64,000 nucleotides of DNA from contig JAKSYS010000220.1 of NCBI GenBank assembly GCA_022925895.1, forward strand, positions 21,368 through 85,367, read 5' to 3'. Each line of letters opens with the position of its first letter. The first letter of the stretch is position 1. Below are positions 1 to 10,548 of this stretch, piece after piece. The notes under the pieces were generated by a model, which saw only the letters and a program-made list of their open reading frames with translations, ran no database searches and was not told the origin of the DNA. Position numbers and translations under genes: made by a program. This DNA is from Fragilaria crotonensis. Its lineage: Eukaryota > Bacillariophyta > Fragilariophyceae > Fragilariales > Fragilariaceae.

Positions 1-467
1 CGAATGAGTAAATGTCTCCAGGAATGCGGACCAAGTCGGCAACGATGTACCCAACGACGGCCAACATGGCAGTGCGGCCGTGGCGGAGTTCGGATTCGCG
101 GAAGAATGGAACGAACGGAGAGTAGGTTTCGGAAAGTTTCAACTGAAAGGCAGTGGAGGGGCGTTTGGGATGTTTGTGAGATAATAGATAAGGGTGAAGG
201 GAGATTTTGAGTGAAAGTCTGAGCCTTTCCTGAGTATCAGTCTGACAATAGAGGACAAGGCGCAAGCCATCGTCAACCAGCCATGCCCAACAGTGAAACG
301 CCAATACGTACTGGATCGAATTCGAATTTCTGTCCACGCAGATCCACACCACCGACGTAGTCATCAAAGACGGAGTTCAAGGCAACAGCAGCCTGGCTGG
401 ACTTGGCAGCAGGGGCGAAAGCACTTGCACCAGCGGCGCAGGCAAGAACGGCAACGGCAGTCTTCAT
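1..467 (-). CDS. Fucoxanthin-chlorophyll a/c binding protein (FCP), 3' end cut by window edge
   Basis: Light-harvesting antenna protein of the diatom thylakoid, binding fucoxanthin and chlorophylls a and c. Exon 1 is 467-312 and exon 2 is 142-1, running off the window; the 169-nt intron starts GTACGT and ends TTTCAG. The leader MKTAVAVLACAAGASAFAP has a hydrophobic core followed by the ASAF motif (cleavage before Phe17) that marks diatom plastid import. The mature start reads FEFDPLKLSETYS across the splice junction, then the first LHC helix with the conserved ExxxRHGRxAMLA motif (ESELRHGRTAMLAVVGY). The helix 2 and helix 3 regions are outside the window. It is head-to-head with a second FCP gene at 906. 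The LHC family assignment is firm; the FCP subclass cannot be decided from this fragment. Confidence 0.93.
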
Positions 468-905
468 TTTTGATGACGGTGATGAGTGATTGAGATGAGT
501 CTTGTAGTTCGAGTATAGGGGATAGGGGGACAATGATGAAGGTGCCGGCTGGTTTGTTGGTGACAAAATGTGAAGGCGTACAACCCTACGCACGGTCAGT
601 ACTAGAGGCCGAAATACAGTGCGTGCTTGAGGCGTATCCGGAATTCCCGATGCAGAGAAAGTTGAACTCGATAGATCGCGATCCTTGTTTTTGCGCCAGT
701 TGCCAGTATCAATCTGTCGTAGAGATCCTGAAATCATTCCACTGGTACTAAGGTTACACGCAGGGAATGTCCATGTCCTATGAATGCAAGCAGTCTACGA
801 ATACTTGGAGTACAGTACAATGTATGTAAGACCTCCTTCTTAGCATTCACCTCGTCAACCAAACTGATCCGTAAACGTAACATCAAAGTCAAGTCTCAGT
901 TCAAC
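468..905. promoter_or_regulatory. Shared intergenic promoter region of two divergent FCP genes
   Basis: The 438 bases between the two FCP start codons (467 on the minus strand, 906 on the plus strand) must hold both 5' UTRs and promoters. No gene is visible in it. A bidirectional promoter driving co-expression in light is inferred from the arrangement; no specific light-responsive element was identified by eye. Confidence 0.5.
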
Positions 906-1909
906 ATGAAGTTCCTCCTCGTCGCTGCTCTTGCTGGATCGGCTGCCGCCTTCAGCCCTGCTGCTTCTGTGAAGCAATCCTCCACTGTTGCCAACGCCTT
1001 TGCAAATGGCTTGGTCGGAGGTGAAGGCCCAGAGCCGATGCCTTTCACAAGTAAAGGTACTTCGGTCAACTTTGACCCAGTGGGTTTCGCCGAGGTAAGG
1101 ATTTTGACTGCGTTAGTGCTGCATTAAGCGAGTTATTCTTGCCTCTTCCACACGACCTTGTCGCCTTTCATACTTTATATCGATGCTAACACCGCCGTCT
1201 TGATGCTCTTCGTTCGTATCCCCATGGTCGACCTATTTTTACTGTACTTATTGCTATACTTTCGAACTTCCCCACCCCCTCCCTCCATTACATCCATGAA
1301 TTTCACACAACAATTATCAAATTCCCTATTTCTGCATAAACACACATACACATGCTTACGTAATCATCAACAACAACTACATTAATACAGCGCGCTCCCG
1401 AGTGGTTGCCATGGTTCCGCGAGGCCGAATTGAAGAATGGCCGTGCTGCCATGTTGGCCTGTGCTGGCTTTGTCTTGCCGGAGTTCATCCGCATCCCCGG
1501 CGAACAGTTTTCGTTCGAGGCCATCCCCCCGAGTGATTGACGCCCACGATGCCCTTCCGGAATCCATGATTCAAATCTTTGGATGGATCTCCTTCCTCGA
1601 GGCATGTTCCTTCCCTGCGTATGCCAACATGAACGAATATGATCGCGAACCAGGTGATTTCTCATTTGATCCATTGGGACTTTACCCAACTGACCCGGAG
1701 AAGCAGAAGAACATGAAATTGAGCGAATTGAAGAACGGGTGAGTGTTAAATTATGCGTACGGATTTGTGAGGCCTACTGCGTTGGAGAATTTAGTCTTCC
1801 TAACCCTATCATCTCTCGTTCTGGACACAGGCGTCTTGCTATGATTGCCATCGGAGGTATGGTTGCTGGTGCCACCGTTACTGGACATGGATTCCCTTAC
1901 TTTCCTTAA
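906..1909 (+). CDS. Fucoxanthin-chlorophyll a/c binding protein (FCP), complete, one apparent frameshift
   Basis: Antenna protein of the FCP/LHC family. Exons are 906-1094, 1391-1738 and 1831-1909, with introns GTAAGG...ACAG and GTGAGT...ACAG. The leader [18 protein letters not shown] has the AAF plastid cleavage motif before Phe16. Helix 1 is [18 protein letters not shown], helix 2 is [14 protein letters not shown], and helix 3 [16 protein letters not shown] spans the second splice site; the two ExxxxGRxAM motifs carry the chlorophyll ligands. Exon 2 holds one extra C in the run at 1525-1530. Without it the protein reads [17 protein letters not shown] and totals about 204 residues, normal for FCPs; with it, translation stops soon after. 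A sequencing or assembly indel is more likely than a real break, since everything else is conserved. Confidence 0.92.
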
Positions 1910-2172
1910 AGACGAGGTGCACGCCTCACTATTCAGCCACGGTGAACAAATACTGCAAGAATTGTAGGCAAGAAACAAGGATTTGCATAGGACACTTTGG
2001 ATGCTTGGGTCATTGTCGACGTTCGAGTGGACAGCGTTGATACGATGGAGAACTTTAGACGTGGTACTAAGCTAATTACTCCTTGTATTGATACCACAAC
2101 GTCTACCGGCCTATTTCAAGAGGGAATCAGTCTCTAATCTTTTCAACCGAACACCCTCCTACTACTTTGCTG

Positions 2173-5100
2173 TTAGTCGTCCGCGTCACCGCCAAAGGCA
2201 CTCCTCATTTTCTTCCGCAACTTCTTCGACTTCAGTTTCGCGGCCAGTTTTGCTTCTTCAAGCCGTCGCACGACGATAGCCTCCGGTCGCCCCCCTGCAG
2301 CCATGGTACTGGCGATGCACGCCTCGAAACTCTTTACCGCTTCACTAAATTGGCGAACAGCACTTTGGGCCGATCCGAGACGAAAATATCCCTTTGCTTC
2401 CAGTTCCGCAGCCGCCACGAAGGTGGATTCGGGCTCTTCCCTGCCGATATCTGAGGCGGAACTGGCAACAGTAAACACTTTCCCTCTCTCCGTAGTAAAG
2501 GGGCGGAGCTCGTGCAGGGCAGTCTCCGCCATCGAGATGGCCACTCTGGGTTCAGGTTCCGGTAACTTCAACAAAACCATGGATAGATTGAGTCGCGTAG
2601 ACACGAGCAATTTCAACATTGGCGTCCATTCCAGTCTCGGATCCCTGTCCCAGCCCGTCACTAGCAAGTCCAAGTTGTCACAAGGGAATTTCATGTACAC
2701 GACCGCACAATATCGAATCGCTTGGTCATATCGGCGGGCCGCCAGGTTCAAAAGGCCAGCTTGCAGTGCCGTATTACCAGAGTCCTTCAATGTAGTAACG
2801 GTATCCTGAAGTAGCTTGAAAGCGCGTTCAGTTTATCCACAGGCGCCTCTCCAACTTCAGATGAGGCAAACGAAGATCTGGATTGAACGGAGTTCACTTC
2901 TGACTTATCCGGGGTTACGATTTGGATGCTGTCCGGCATTGAGAGGCCGCTGTCCCCGTTTAAGAGAATCCTTGGTATTGACACTTCGTCAACGTCCACT
3001 CTATCTAGCTTCCTCTTGTTAGGTGGTGCGCATTCAGGGTCGACGTTCACCATTTTAGTTAACGTATCAACCGGGCTTGCATCCTCAGGGAGAACATAGT
3101 TTCGTCTGTAAAATTCCCCATAGTCTTCGATATTCAAATTCAGTGAGCAGCTTTGGGGTTGTTAGTCATCTCTGGATCATAGGGCAACCAATCGCTTGGT
3201 GACATTGGAATAAGGTCAGCAGGATGTGCGTAATCAGCGTGTTCTCCTTGCAGAGAATCGCGTTTCGCAAGAGCCATGCAATGCGGCCTCGCCTCCAGCT
3301 GCCACGGAACATCTGGATTCGATACGAGGCCTCTCTCGTGAGCCTGATGCTGCAAACAGATCAAGCTTATGCGCCGCTTGAGGTCATCGAAATTGCTTTT
3401 AACAGGATCGTCTTCGTCTCCTTGGCGCGCCAGAATGCAAGAATAAAGGTTGCGACGGAGAACCTCAGGTAAACTCTGGAGGTCGTTCCCTATGTATTCG
3501 CCTCTCGTGCCAATCACTCCATGTTGCCGAAGGAAGAGTATTTGGTTCCCACCGAACATTCCCCGGTCGTATATTTCAGACGATGGTGGGATCTGATCAG
3601 GCATCACGCTGACGTCTTCTTCGTCATCCCCAGTAGTCAACCTCAACAAATTCTCTCTGCAGTACTCCCATCTACTTACCAGCGGGCTTCGATTGTATCG
3701 CTTTGTGTGATGGTAAAACGTAGATCGCCCCTGAATGACGCACGGCAACGTTTAGAAAAAAGTAGCTAACTCAGCAGGCATAGAAAACGATATGCATCAC
3801 CAATTACTTACCAGCGGAGAATCATCAAGGTCTCGATCTACTGGTATCGTCGCCCTCCACAGCTTTGCAGTTGAATCGATGCCATAGGTGACAAAGAGAG
3901 GAAGGGACGGGTGTGGTATGACACCATTGCAGGTGGTGGAATCCGCACAGAGGAAGGAAACGACCGATCCGCTTGATTTTTCGAAGATCCAACCATGTCC
4001 TGAATCAGATCCCGTACAAATGTACTCATCGGAGGGGCCGGCATACTTGGCATTCTTCAACGACAGAAGTTAGGAAATCTGAATCACATCTGGTCTTCAG
4101 GATTTTCGAATGGTGGTACTTACTTTCAGAAATGTGTATCGATTGAGATGACCCCCGTACGCACACAATTCTGGCTGGCATGTTCCTCTCTCTTTCGTTT
4201 CTTTCGCAAGTTCCAACATTTCGTCTACCGAAGGGCCTGAAGCACAAGCAGCACTAGGGCAGATTGGAAAGGTGTATATTTGGTCATTCTCGTACGATAC
4301 CAGCAACTCCTTTTTATTCTTCGATAAATCAATGCCACTGACTGAGACCTGTGCATCCGCTGATAAGCCACGTGGACGGTATAGTTGGACCACCTTGTTC
4401 AATGGCCCGCCATCAGAAGTCATGCGAAGATCGTAAAGGGCAACATTGGCCGAAGCCCCGCCCGCTGACATAATAAAATGAAGAAGGCTTGTTAGGGGAA
4501 TGATGCTGAAGGGAAAGGACAACACTATCAAACCTTACCAAAGACATAAGCGGATATGTCTGAATCTTTTGACCATATAGCACATGTCTTGCAAGTCTTT
4601 CTGGAATTGGAAAGCATCGATCGCATCTGTTGTTCTCGAGGATTGACTCGAATGTCAAATCGAAGCAGCCCACGGTCACTGCACAGGAGCCCAGAATGCG
4701 TGTCAACAAAGTGGTGCGAGAAACACATTCTTTGCATTCTGTACGAATAGTCGATTTGAGAGTTATCTGCGTACTCAGGTGAGATGATAATGGTGGAAGA
4801 CCCCGAAACAAGATCAGAGCATCGGAGATAGCCGTCGGCACCGCACGTTACAACTTTGCCAGGCTCGTGATCCAAAGGCGTTACGTGAAACACGTTGCCA
4901 AAATGTCTTGTCTGCAGTGTGGCCAGATGAATTACACTTCCACTGATAGGAGCGGTTGATTTTGCATGGAATTCTTTCCACATATCAGCAGGTGATTCCT
5001 TTTGGATCTCAGACGAGAACGGGCAGATAGTGTCCTTTCCTCCAGGAAGAGGGCTGCTTGTACCCATGGCATGGCGAACGTCCCAGAATTTCACCAGTCG

Positions 5101-5820
5101 GTCATCACCCGAGGTGATGAGCTGCGTTGGACACTCATCTGAAAACACAGGACTAGCATTATCTCCACTCTGGTCGCAGAGTGAAAGACGCCATGGGCTG
5201 GTCAACCATGACGCAGTGTTTATACATCCGCCATGACGAAGAGACGGCACGAAACGATCGATTCTTGCAGGACCGTAATCAGGCTCTTCGTCCTCACTTT
5301 GTTCACCGTCGGAATCCATCCAGCCAACAAGCCGTTGCGCGAATTCACGCGGCCTGTCCTCGAGAGCCGTGGCTTCCTCTTCTTCCAGCATTCTTTGCCT
5401 GCTTTCGTCAACCGAATGCGAATCAACGTCGATATTGTCATTTTCTCCTTCGTCAATTTCATCTGCGTGATTACCATCATTGTCAGCGTCATCATCCATT
5501 TCATCTTGCTCGCGATCTTCTAGGTGTTGATCATGATCACGGTCACTACCTTCTTCGTCGTCACCTGCCGCCGAAGAACTACTGCTACAGTAGCTCGAGG
5601 ATTCCCGAGCCATAAACACCGTCGCAGGCGTACCTGGACCAACTGAAAGGATCATATTTTGCATGCGAGTCGGATTCCAAGCGATTTTGCTGGCTAGCCG
5701 CGTCGTGGTTACACTTTTATTCTTGAAGGAACACATTCCTAGCTGTTGCCTGGCGAACAGAATATCAGGAATGGTAGCACAACGCGGTGGGTGGCGATAG
5801 GATGCAACGATAGAGTCCAT
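2173..5820 (-). CDS. WD40-repeat and C-terminal TPR protein, DCAF-like (CUL4-DDB1 substrate receptor type)
   Basis: Exons on the minus strand are 5820-4539, 4464-4124, 4054-3812 and 3730-2173, with GTAAG donors. The first exon encodes an acidic, low-complexity stretch (about residues 88-140), then WD repeats including QLITSGDDRLVKFWDVRHA. Later exons encode GHLNRYTFLKNAKYAGP, then EYICTGSDSGHGWIFEK and PHPSLPLFVTYGIDSTAKLW. This block closely follows the DCAF8/WDTC1 group of DDB1-CUL4-associated factors. The C-terminal part (from about 2820) has TPR-like helices such as AALQ..NLAARRYDQAIRYC and EAKGYFRLGSAQSAVRQFSEAVKSFEAC. Two single-base losses are needed in the last exon, near 3140 and near 2800, to keep one frame of about 1141 residues; no plausible intron explains them. 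Role as a ubiquitin-ligase receptor is inferred from family only. Confidence 0.82.
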
Positions 5821-7578
5821 GATAGCCCAGTTGACAACACTTGCTGCTGAACGCTTCTACAGAGTGTGTATCAATGAACCTGGACTGAAACGGAGGAGCG
5901 ACGATTCTTTTCCGTAGGGATGCGGTAAATTTTTTTGTATACACGTGCTATATCTGAAGAACAGAAAGGTTCGACGAGGGAATCACAAGATTTTCGGACG
6001 GAATCGTGCTGCCGAATTTCATTGATAACATTCATTCACGTGGAAGTATATGTTGGATCGGGATGTCACCCCTCCATCGTGCTTGATCGCTTGATCCGTG
6101 ATCCGTGACGTCGTTGTACACGGTACCAATGATAACCCGAATATCTGGGTTGTATGTCATGCTATACTGTCAACGAGAGAGTTGAGTACAGTACCAGGTA
6201 CTATCGTCCAGCGTCCATCGTCCCCACCTTGCTCATGTTTTCGAAACGTGCACTGGTGCTACATCTAACTAGCAATATATGCAATTACATGCAAAACTCT
6301 AATATGTTTCCATATCAGTACAGTTCAAGGACATTTAATACTTCACAACAAGACTCATAACACTGATACATCTCTTTTCTTAAGTTGTGCCTTTCGTTGC
6401 ACTTTGCTCAGTTAGCGTGAGCCCAATTAACTCCATCCCTTTGCCTTGCTTTAATCCAAGTTTCTTTGTGATTGAAATCAAAGCGCTTTGTTGCTATCAC
6501 ACGTCAAAGGTGGCAATGACTCAACCAAAAACTGTGATGGGCTTCCAACTTCTTCTCGCTTCCTCCCATTCAACGTATTGCTTGATGTGATGCATCATTA
6601 CCTTGTATCTTTGTTCCTCATCGGTTGATTCCTTGCAATTAGATTCATCAATCCAACACTGTTCCCAAAATACTTGACTTTTGGTTATCAAGATAAATTG
6701 GCTGGTGAGATTTTATCCATCATGCTGACTTGAAATTTCTTGAGGTGCTCGTTCCATGAGAGATTGCATTACTACTAAACTTACCAAGCTCAACAGTCTG
6801 AGTTTGTTGTAGAATCTCACATGGCCACCAGTGTCTTGAGTAGTGTGTTTTTGTTTACCACAATTGTTTGAGACTAGCAACCATGTGCCACCTGCAGGGT
6901 ACAAGGCATAATACCAAAAGTTAAAATATAGGATGGAGCTTTGCGTCTTGGCTTGTGCCCCTCCAAAAGGTTGTGGAATCCCTTTCTGCATTAATATGTG
7001 CTGGTTCAGTTGTTGACAAGCCTCCATACATCAACACTAGTACTCCCAGGTCCATTTAATCATTTGTATGATGGCATTTTGGTTGTAGCTACTAGTATGC
7101 CACCACACAAAAAACATGGCTTGTACTCAGAGCATGGAGGTGTCTAATGCTGCAAAAAGATTATTGAGGTCCCTTCTCCCTTCCCTTGACAACATTTCTC
7201 CAGCCATTCTGTTCTTCACTTGCCAACTACAAAATGTGTATGTGTGCAATGTGATGCCCGTTTTAATACAAAGTTTGCATGCTCTCAGAGAAACGGTACA
7301 ATATTACCGGCTGCTGTCGCTACTGTATTTTAGTCTCCGGTATGCCAGTCCTGGGTCTTGTCTTCGAAATTCGAAACTCTGTTCGAAACATGAGAGTAGA
7401 ACCCCTATCCCTACTGCGTTGAAACATGCTCGCTGAACGAAATGTTCGGGTCAAAAACAGTAATTCCCATATTCTAGACTACTCGGAGAGTTCAAGACAA
7501 CCGACAGTAGACATTTATTGAAGCCACCGCCTTCGTCTCCCGCTCACCCTCTCTCACACCCACTGGCAAACCCTCAAC
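5821..7578. other. Intergenic region, no gene recognised
   Basis: This 1.76-kb spacer holds the divergent upstream regions of the WD40-TPR gene and the Snf7 gene. Open frames in it are short and show no recognisable domain. A 104-codon minus-strand frame at 6713-7027 has an unusual composition and no known motif. AT-rich blocks at 6240-6700 look like ordinary non-coding or old repeat DNA. Confidence 0.5.
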
Positions 7579-8486
7579 ATGAACTGGTTTGGAAAGAAGA
7601 AGGAGACAAAGCCATCAACGGTCTCGGCAACCTCATCTCGACCTGCAACTGATCCCCAATCGACCATGGTCACCCTGCGTGAGAACATCCAAATGCAAGA
7701 AAAGAGGTATGTTCAATTTTTAATACTTGTATTCGAAGAATTGGTTTCTGTATTCGTGTGAAGGCACGATTCCGGAACGAAAATCGAAGCGTCCCCGACA
7801 TTCGATTGGGATTGAACTCGCCGCGATACTGGGCGTCTCCTTCATATGAAAAGGCTACCCTGTTGTCTAACGTGATAGCCTCCATTTCTCAAGATAGTGT
7901 CTAACTTTCTTTCTTTCGTCTTGAAACCAACCACGATACAGACAAGATCATATTATGAAAAAAATTGACGGTTGCGTGGCAGAAGCCAAGGCCAAGATGG
8001 CCAAAGGCGACAAGAAGGGCGCACTCTTCTCCATGAAACGAAAGAAGCTGTACGAGGCTGAAATCGACAAGATTGAGAATGTGAAGATGACGCTCGAAAC
8101 GCAAGTCATCAATCTAGAATCTGCTGCACAGAATGCTGAAACCTTCAAGGCCATGCAGGCTGGAACAAACACCATGAAGAAGCTACGAAACGAAGTGGGT
8201 CTCGAACCAGTGGACAGTGTTATGGATGACATTAAAGAAGAGATGGACTTGGCCCAAGAAATCAATAATGCGATTGCTCAGCCGATCGACCCACTCATGT
8301 GCGACGACGACGAACTATTGGCGGAACTCAACGACTTGGAGACTGCCGACTTGGAGGCGGAGTTGCTCAGACCTGCGCATGCCAGTCCTTTGTCGATGCC
8401 GCAAGCTCCCGCCTCGAAGCTTCCCTCTTGCCAAGTCGGAGGAAGATGAATTGAGACAGTTGGAAGCTGAATTGGCAGGAATGTAA
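7579..8486 (+). CDS. ESCRT-III subunit, Snf7/CHMP4 (Vps32) family
   Basis: Core filament-forming ESCRT-III protein for membrane remodelling, multivesicular body sorting and abscission. Exon 1 is 7579-7706 and exon 2 is 7942-8486; the junction reads QMQEKRQDHIMKKID, matching the family's charged helix 1-2 hairpin. The N-terminus (MNWFGKKKE) is basic, as expected for the membrane-binding helix. The second half is acidic (DDIKEEMDLAQEINNAIAQP, then DDDELLAELNDLE), typical of the autoinhibitory helices. One extra C in the run at 8423-8425 breaks the frame just before the end; removing it gives a tail ending DELRQLEAELAGM and a protein of about 223 residues, the usual Snf7 length. The tail resembles a MIT-interacting motif. 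The indel is probably technical. Confidence 0.93.
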
Positions 8487-9500
8487 AACTGATTCTGGCC
8501 ATGCATGTATTTACCGATTTTCCGCCCTGTTCACGCTTCTTCATTTCCTGAAAATATCGTTCTTGGAATGTTATGCAATTGCTCTTCTCTATTAGATCGT
8601 CAACTATAAGTACCCCGTGCGCCTTTTCGAATGACTTGGCAGTCAATTTGCATGAGACATGACGACATGACTTGTAGTCCGAGTACAACTACTTCGGGAT
8701 GTGAATGTGGATCAACCTATAAAACACTCGTTCTCTTCCCGTTTTTGAGGTGTCCCACCTTTACACTTAACGGGTGTGATCAAGTCGGATGGCATCTCTC
8801 CAACCACCGGATGATAGCAAACAGCATGGTCATGAAGTGTCTCCAGTCTGCACGGGAGACACACGTCTCGATTCTGGAAATCGATGCCACTCGTGATACC
8901 GGCAAAATGTGCTATTCACATACTACTGTACTGTACATAGTACATACAACAGCGTACAGTGTATGTCGTACCGTTTACTGTTCTCGAGCTCCGAGCACAT
9001 ATGCTACGTATTCAGGTATGAATATGCATATTCATACATGCATTGAGAACTGCGAGTACTTTGTACTCGTACCAGGTGATGTACTGAGTACTTAACGATA
9101 CTGTACCGGAGGACATGCATAGTACTGTACATGACTCTTACATGACATGCCAGTACTGGTACTGGGAATCGCCTTTGAGCTTTGAGCTGTGGACAGTGCT
9201 ACAGTACACTCTACACTGTACCATTATCTCTGCTCAATGGCTGGTGAGCATGTGAATTTGGGGCCCCTCGCCCCAGCAGTGGCGGCTCCCAGAAGGTCCT
9301 GTGCCGCCTGCATCGTACAGTGTGAGGCCGCAGAACGTCAACAGTGTTTGTTGCCTGTCGATAGGCGGCACTTCAACTGCCAACACATCAGTCACACGGT
9401 TGATCTCATCATTGTAACTCATACAATCTACCGGTAGTACTCGAGTATCCATCAACACAACGGCAGTTCACTCCCATTCCCACCCTTCGCCTGCCACCTC
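8487..9500. other. Intergenic spacer with GTAC-rich block and a 22-bp palindrome
   Basis: No coding gene is recognised. From about 8920 to 9230 the sequence is crowded with overlapping GTAC, TACTGTA and ACCAGGTAC words. A perfect 22-bp palindrome centred on ATGCAT lies at 9016-9037. Similar GTAC-rich blocks recur in most large spacers of the window. Confidence 0.5.
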
Positions 9501-9856
9501 AACACTAACTTGTTCCTCTTGACTGGCCTTGCAGGACAAATTGAGAACGAAGGACACAGTAGTACAAGGAACCATCTTACCATATGGTACGTTCAATTGC
9601 GCCCTCCTCAGCTCCGTCCTGCCAAGTGGGTTGCTTTAAATGTCTTTCGTCGTTCACCTCCTGTGCATGGTGATGGGGTCAATTCTTTGCTCTCATGTCG
9701 TGTACACCGTCTTCTAACACGGCTATCGTTTGCCTTCTACCTTTCAATTTCCTCCCTTCGCACAATGTACATACCACTCGTTCGCATACGCCCTCCTGAC
9801 ACAACAACAACAACAACAACATTAGTTACCATTATCCTTATTACGCGCTGCGACAG

Positions 9857-10347
9857 GCTCACCACTGTTGGTGGAACTCAAATCGGGCGAGACCTACAAT
9901 GGACGTCTCGTGTCATGTGATGCTTGGATGAATATGAATTTGCGCGACGTTGTTTGCACCAGCCGCGACGGAGACAGATTTTGGAAACTTGCAACCTGTT
10001 ATATCCGCGGGTCGGCCGTCAAGTACTTGAGATTGCCACCAGATCTATTGGAAAAGGCAGCGGCGGAAGCCGATGATCAGCAGCAACAGTACAACAACAG
10101 CAGCGGTGGTGGAAGAGGTCGAGGTCGAGGAAGGGGAGGAGGGGGGCGTAGTGGAGGGACTCCAAATGGAGGTAGAGGGCGAAGTGCTAGTGGTGGGAGA
10201 GGTGGCGGAAGAGGACGCGATGGAGGAAGAGGCCGTGATGGAGGACGAGAAGGAGGGAGAGGCCGCGATGGAGTCAGTGGTGGACGAGAAGGTGGGAGAG
10301 GTCGAGGAAGGGGCAGAGGGCGAGGACCTCCAACTAGCGATAGCTAA
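9857..10347 (+). CDS. LSM4: U6 snRNA-associated Sm-like protein LSm4 (main exon; 5' exon(s) unresolved)
   Basis: LSm4 is part of the LSm2-8 ring on U6 snRNA and the LSm1-7 ring in mRNA decay. The exon follows an ACAG acceptor at 9856 and reads [21 protein letters not shown] (Sm1) and [20 protein letters not shown]...[14 protein letters not shown] (Sm2 with the IRG signature), which is diagnostic for LSm4. The C-terminus from about 10090 is a long Gly/Arg (RGG) tail, as in LSm4 of other eukaryotes. The reading phase needs one base from an upstream exon. A candidate mini-exon 9535-9586, flanked by TTGCAG and GTACGT, ends in the right phase and encodes ILPY, but it contains no ATG. The true N-terminus is therefore not settled. 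Confidence 0.88.
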
Positions 10348-10548
10348 CTTATGTGAATACAAACAAACAAAGAGGATTATTGAATTATCATCGTGTGACC
10401 AGATCTGTAGCTGTTGTCTAGGAGATCGTCACCATACCACTGTCAACATTAGTATTCATCGTTTCGCGCAATCCAAAACCTAGATTAAATATGTAGGACA
10501 AAGAGCCAACGCAATCAACAACGCATGATACGTCCAATTCTCAACTTA

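Noticed and set aside
5181-5615. Plus-strand open frames opposite the WD40 gene
   Set aside because: Antisense shadows of the acidic low-complexity exon.
6713-7027. 104-codon minus-strand frame with PQPFGG motif
   Set aside because: Looks vaguely like a decayed mobile-element protein but no family could be named.
8631-9095. 154-codon plus-strand open frame
   Set aside because: Runs through low-complexity GTAC sequence with Cys/Thr-rich nonsense composition.
10045-10362. Serine-rich antisense open frame
   Set aside because: Shadow of the Gly/Arg-repeat tail of LSm4 on the other strand.
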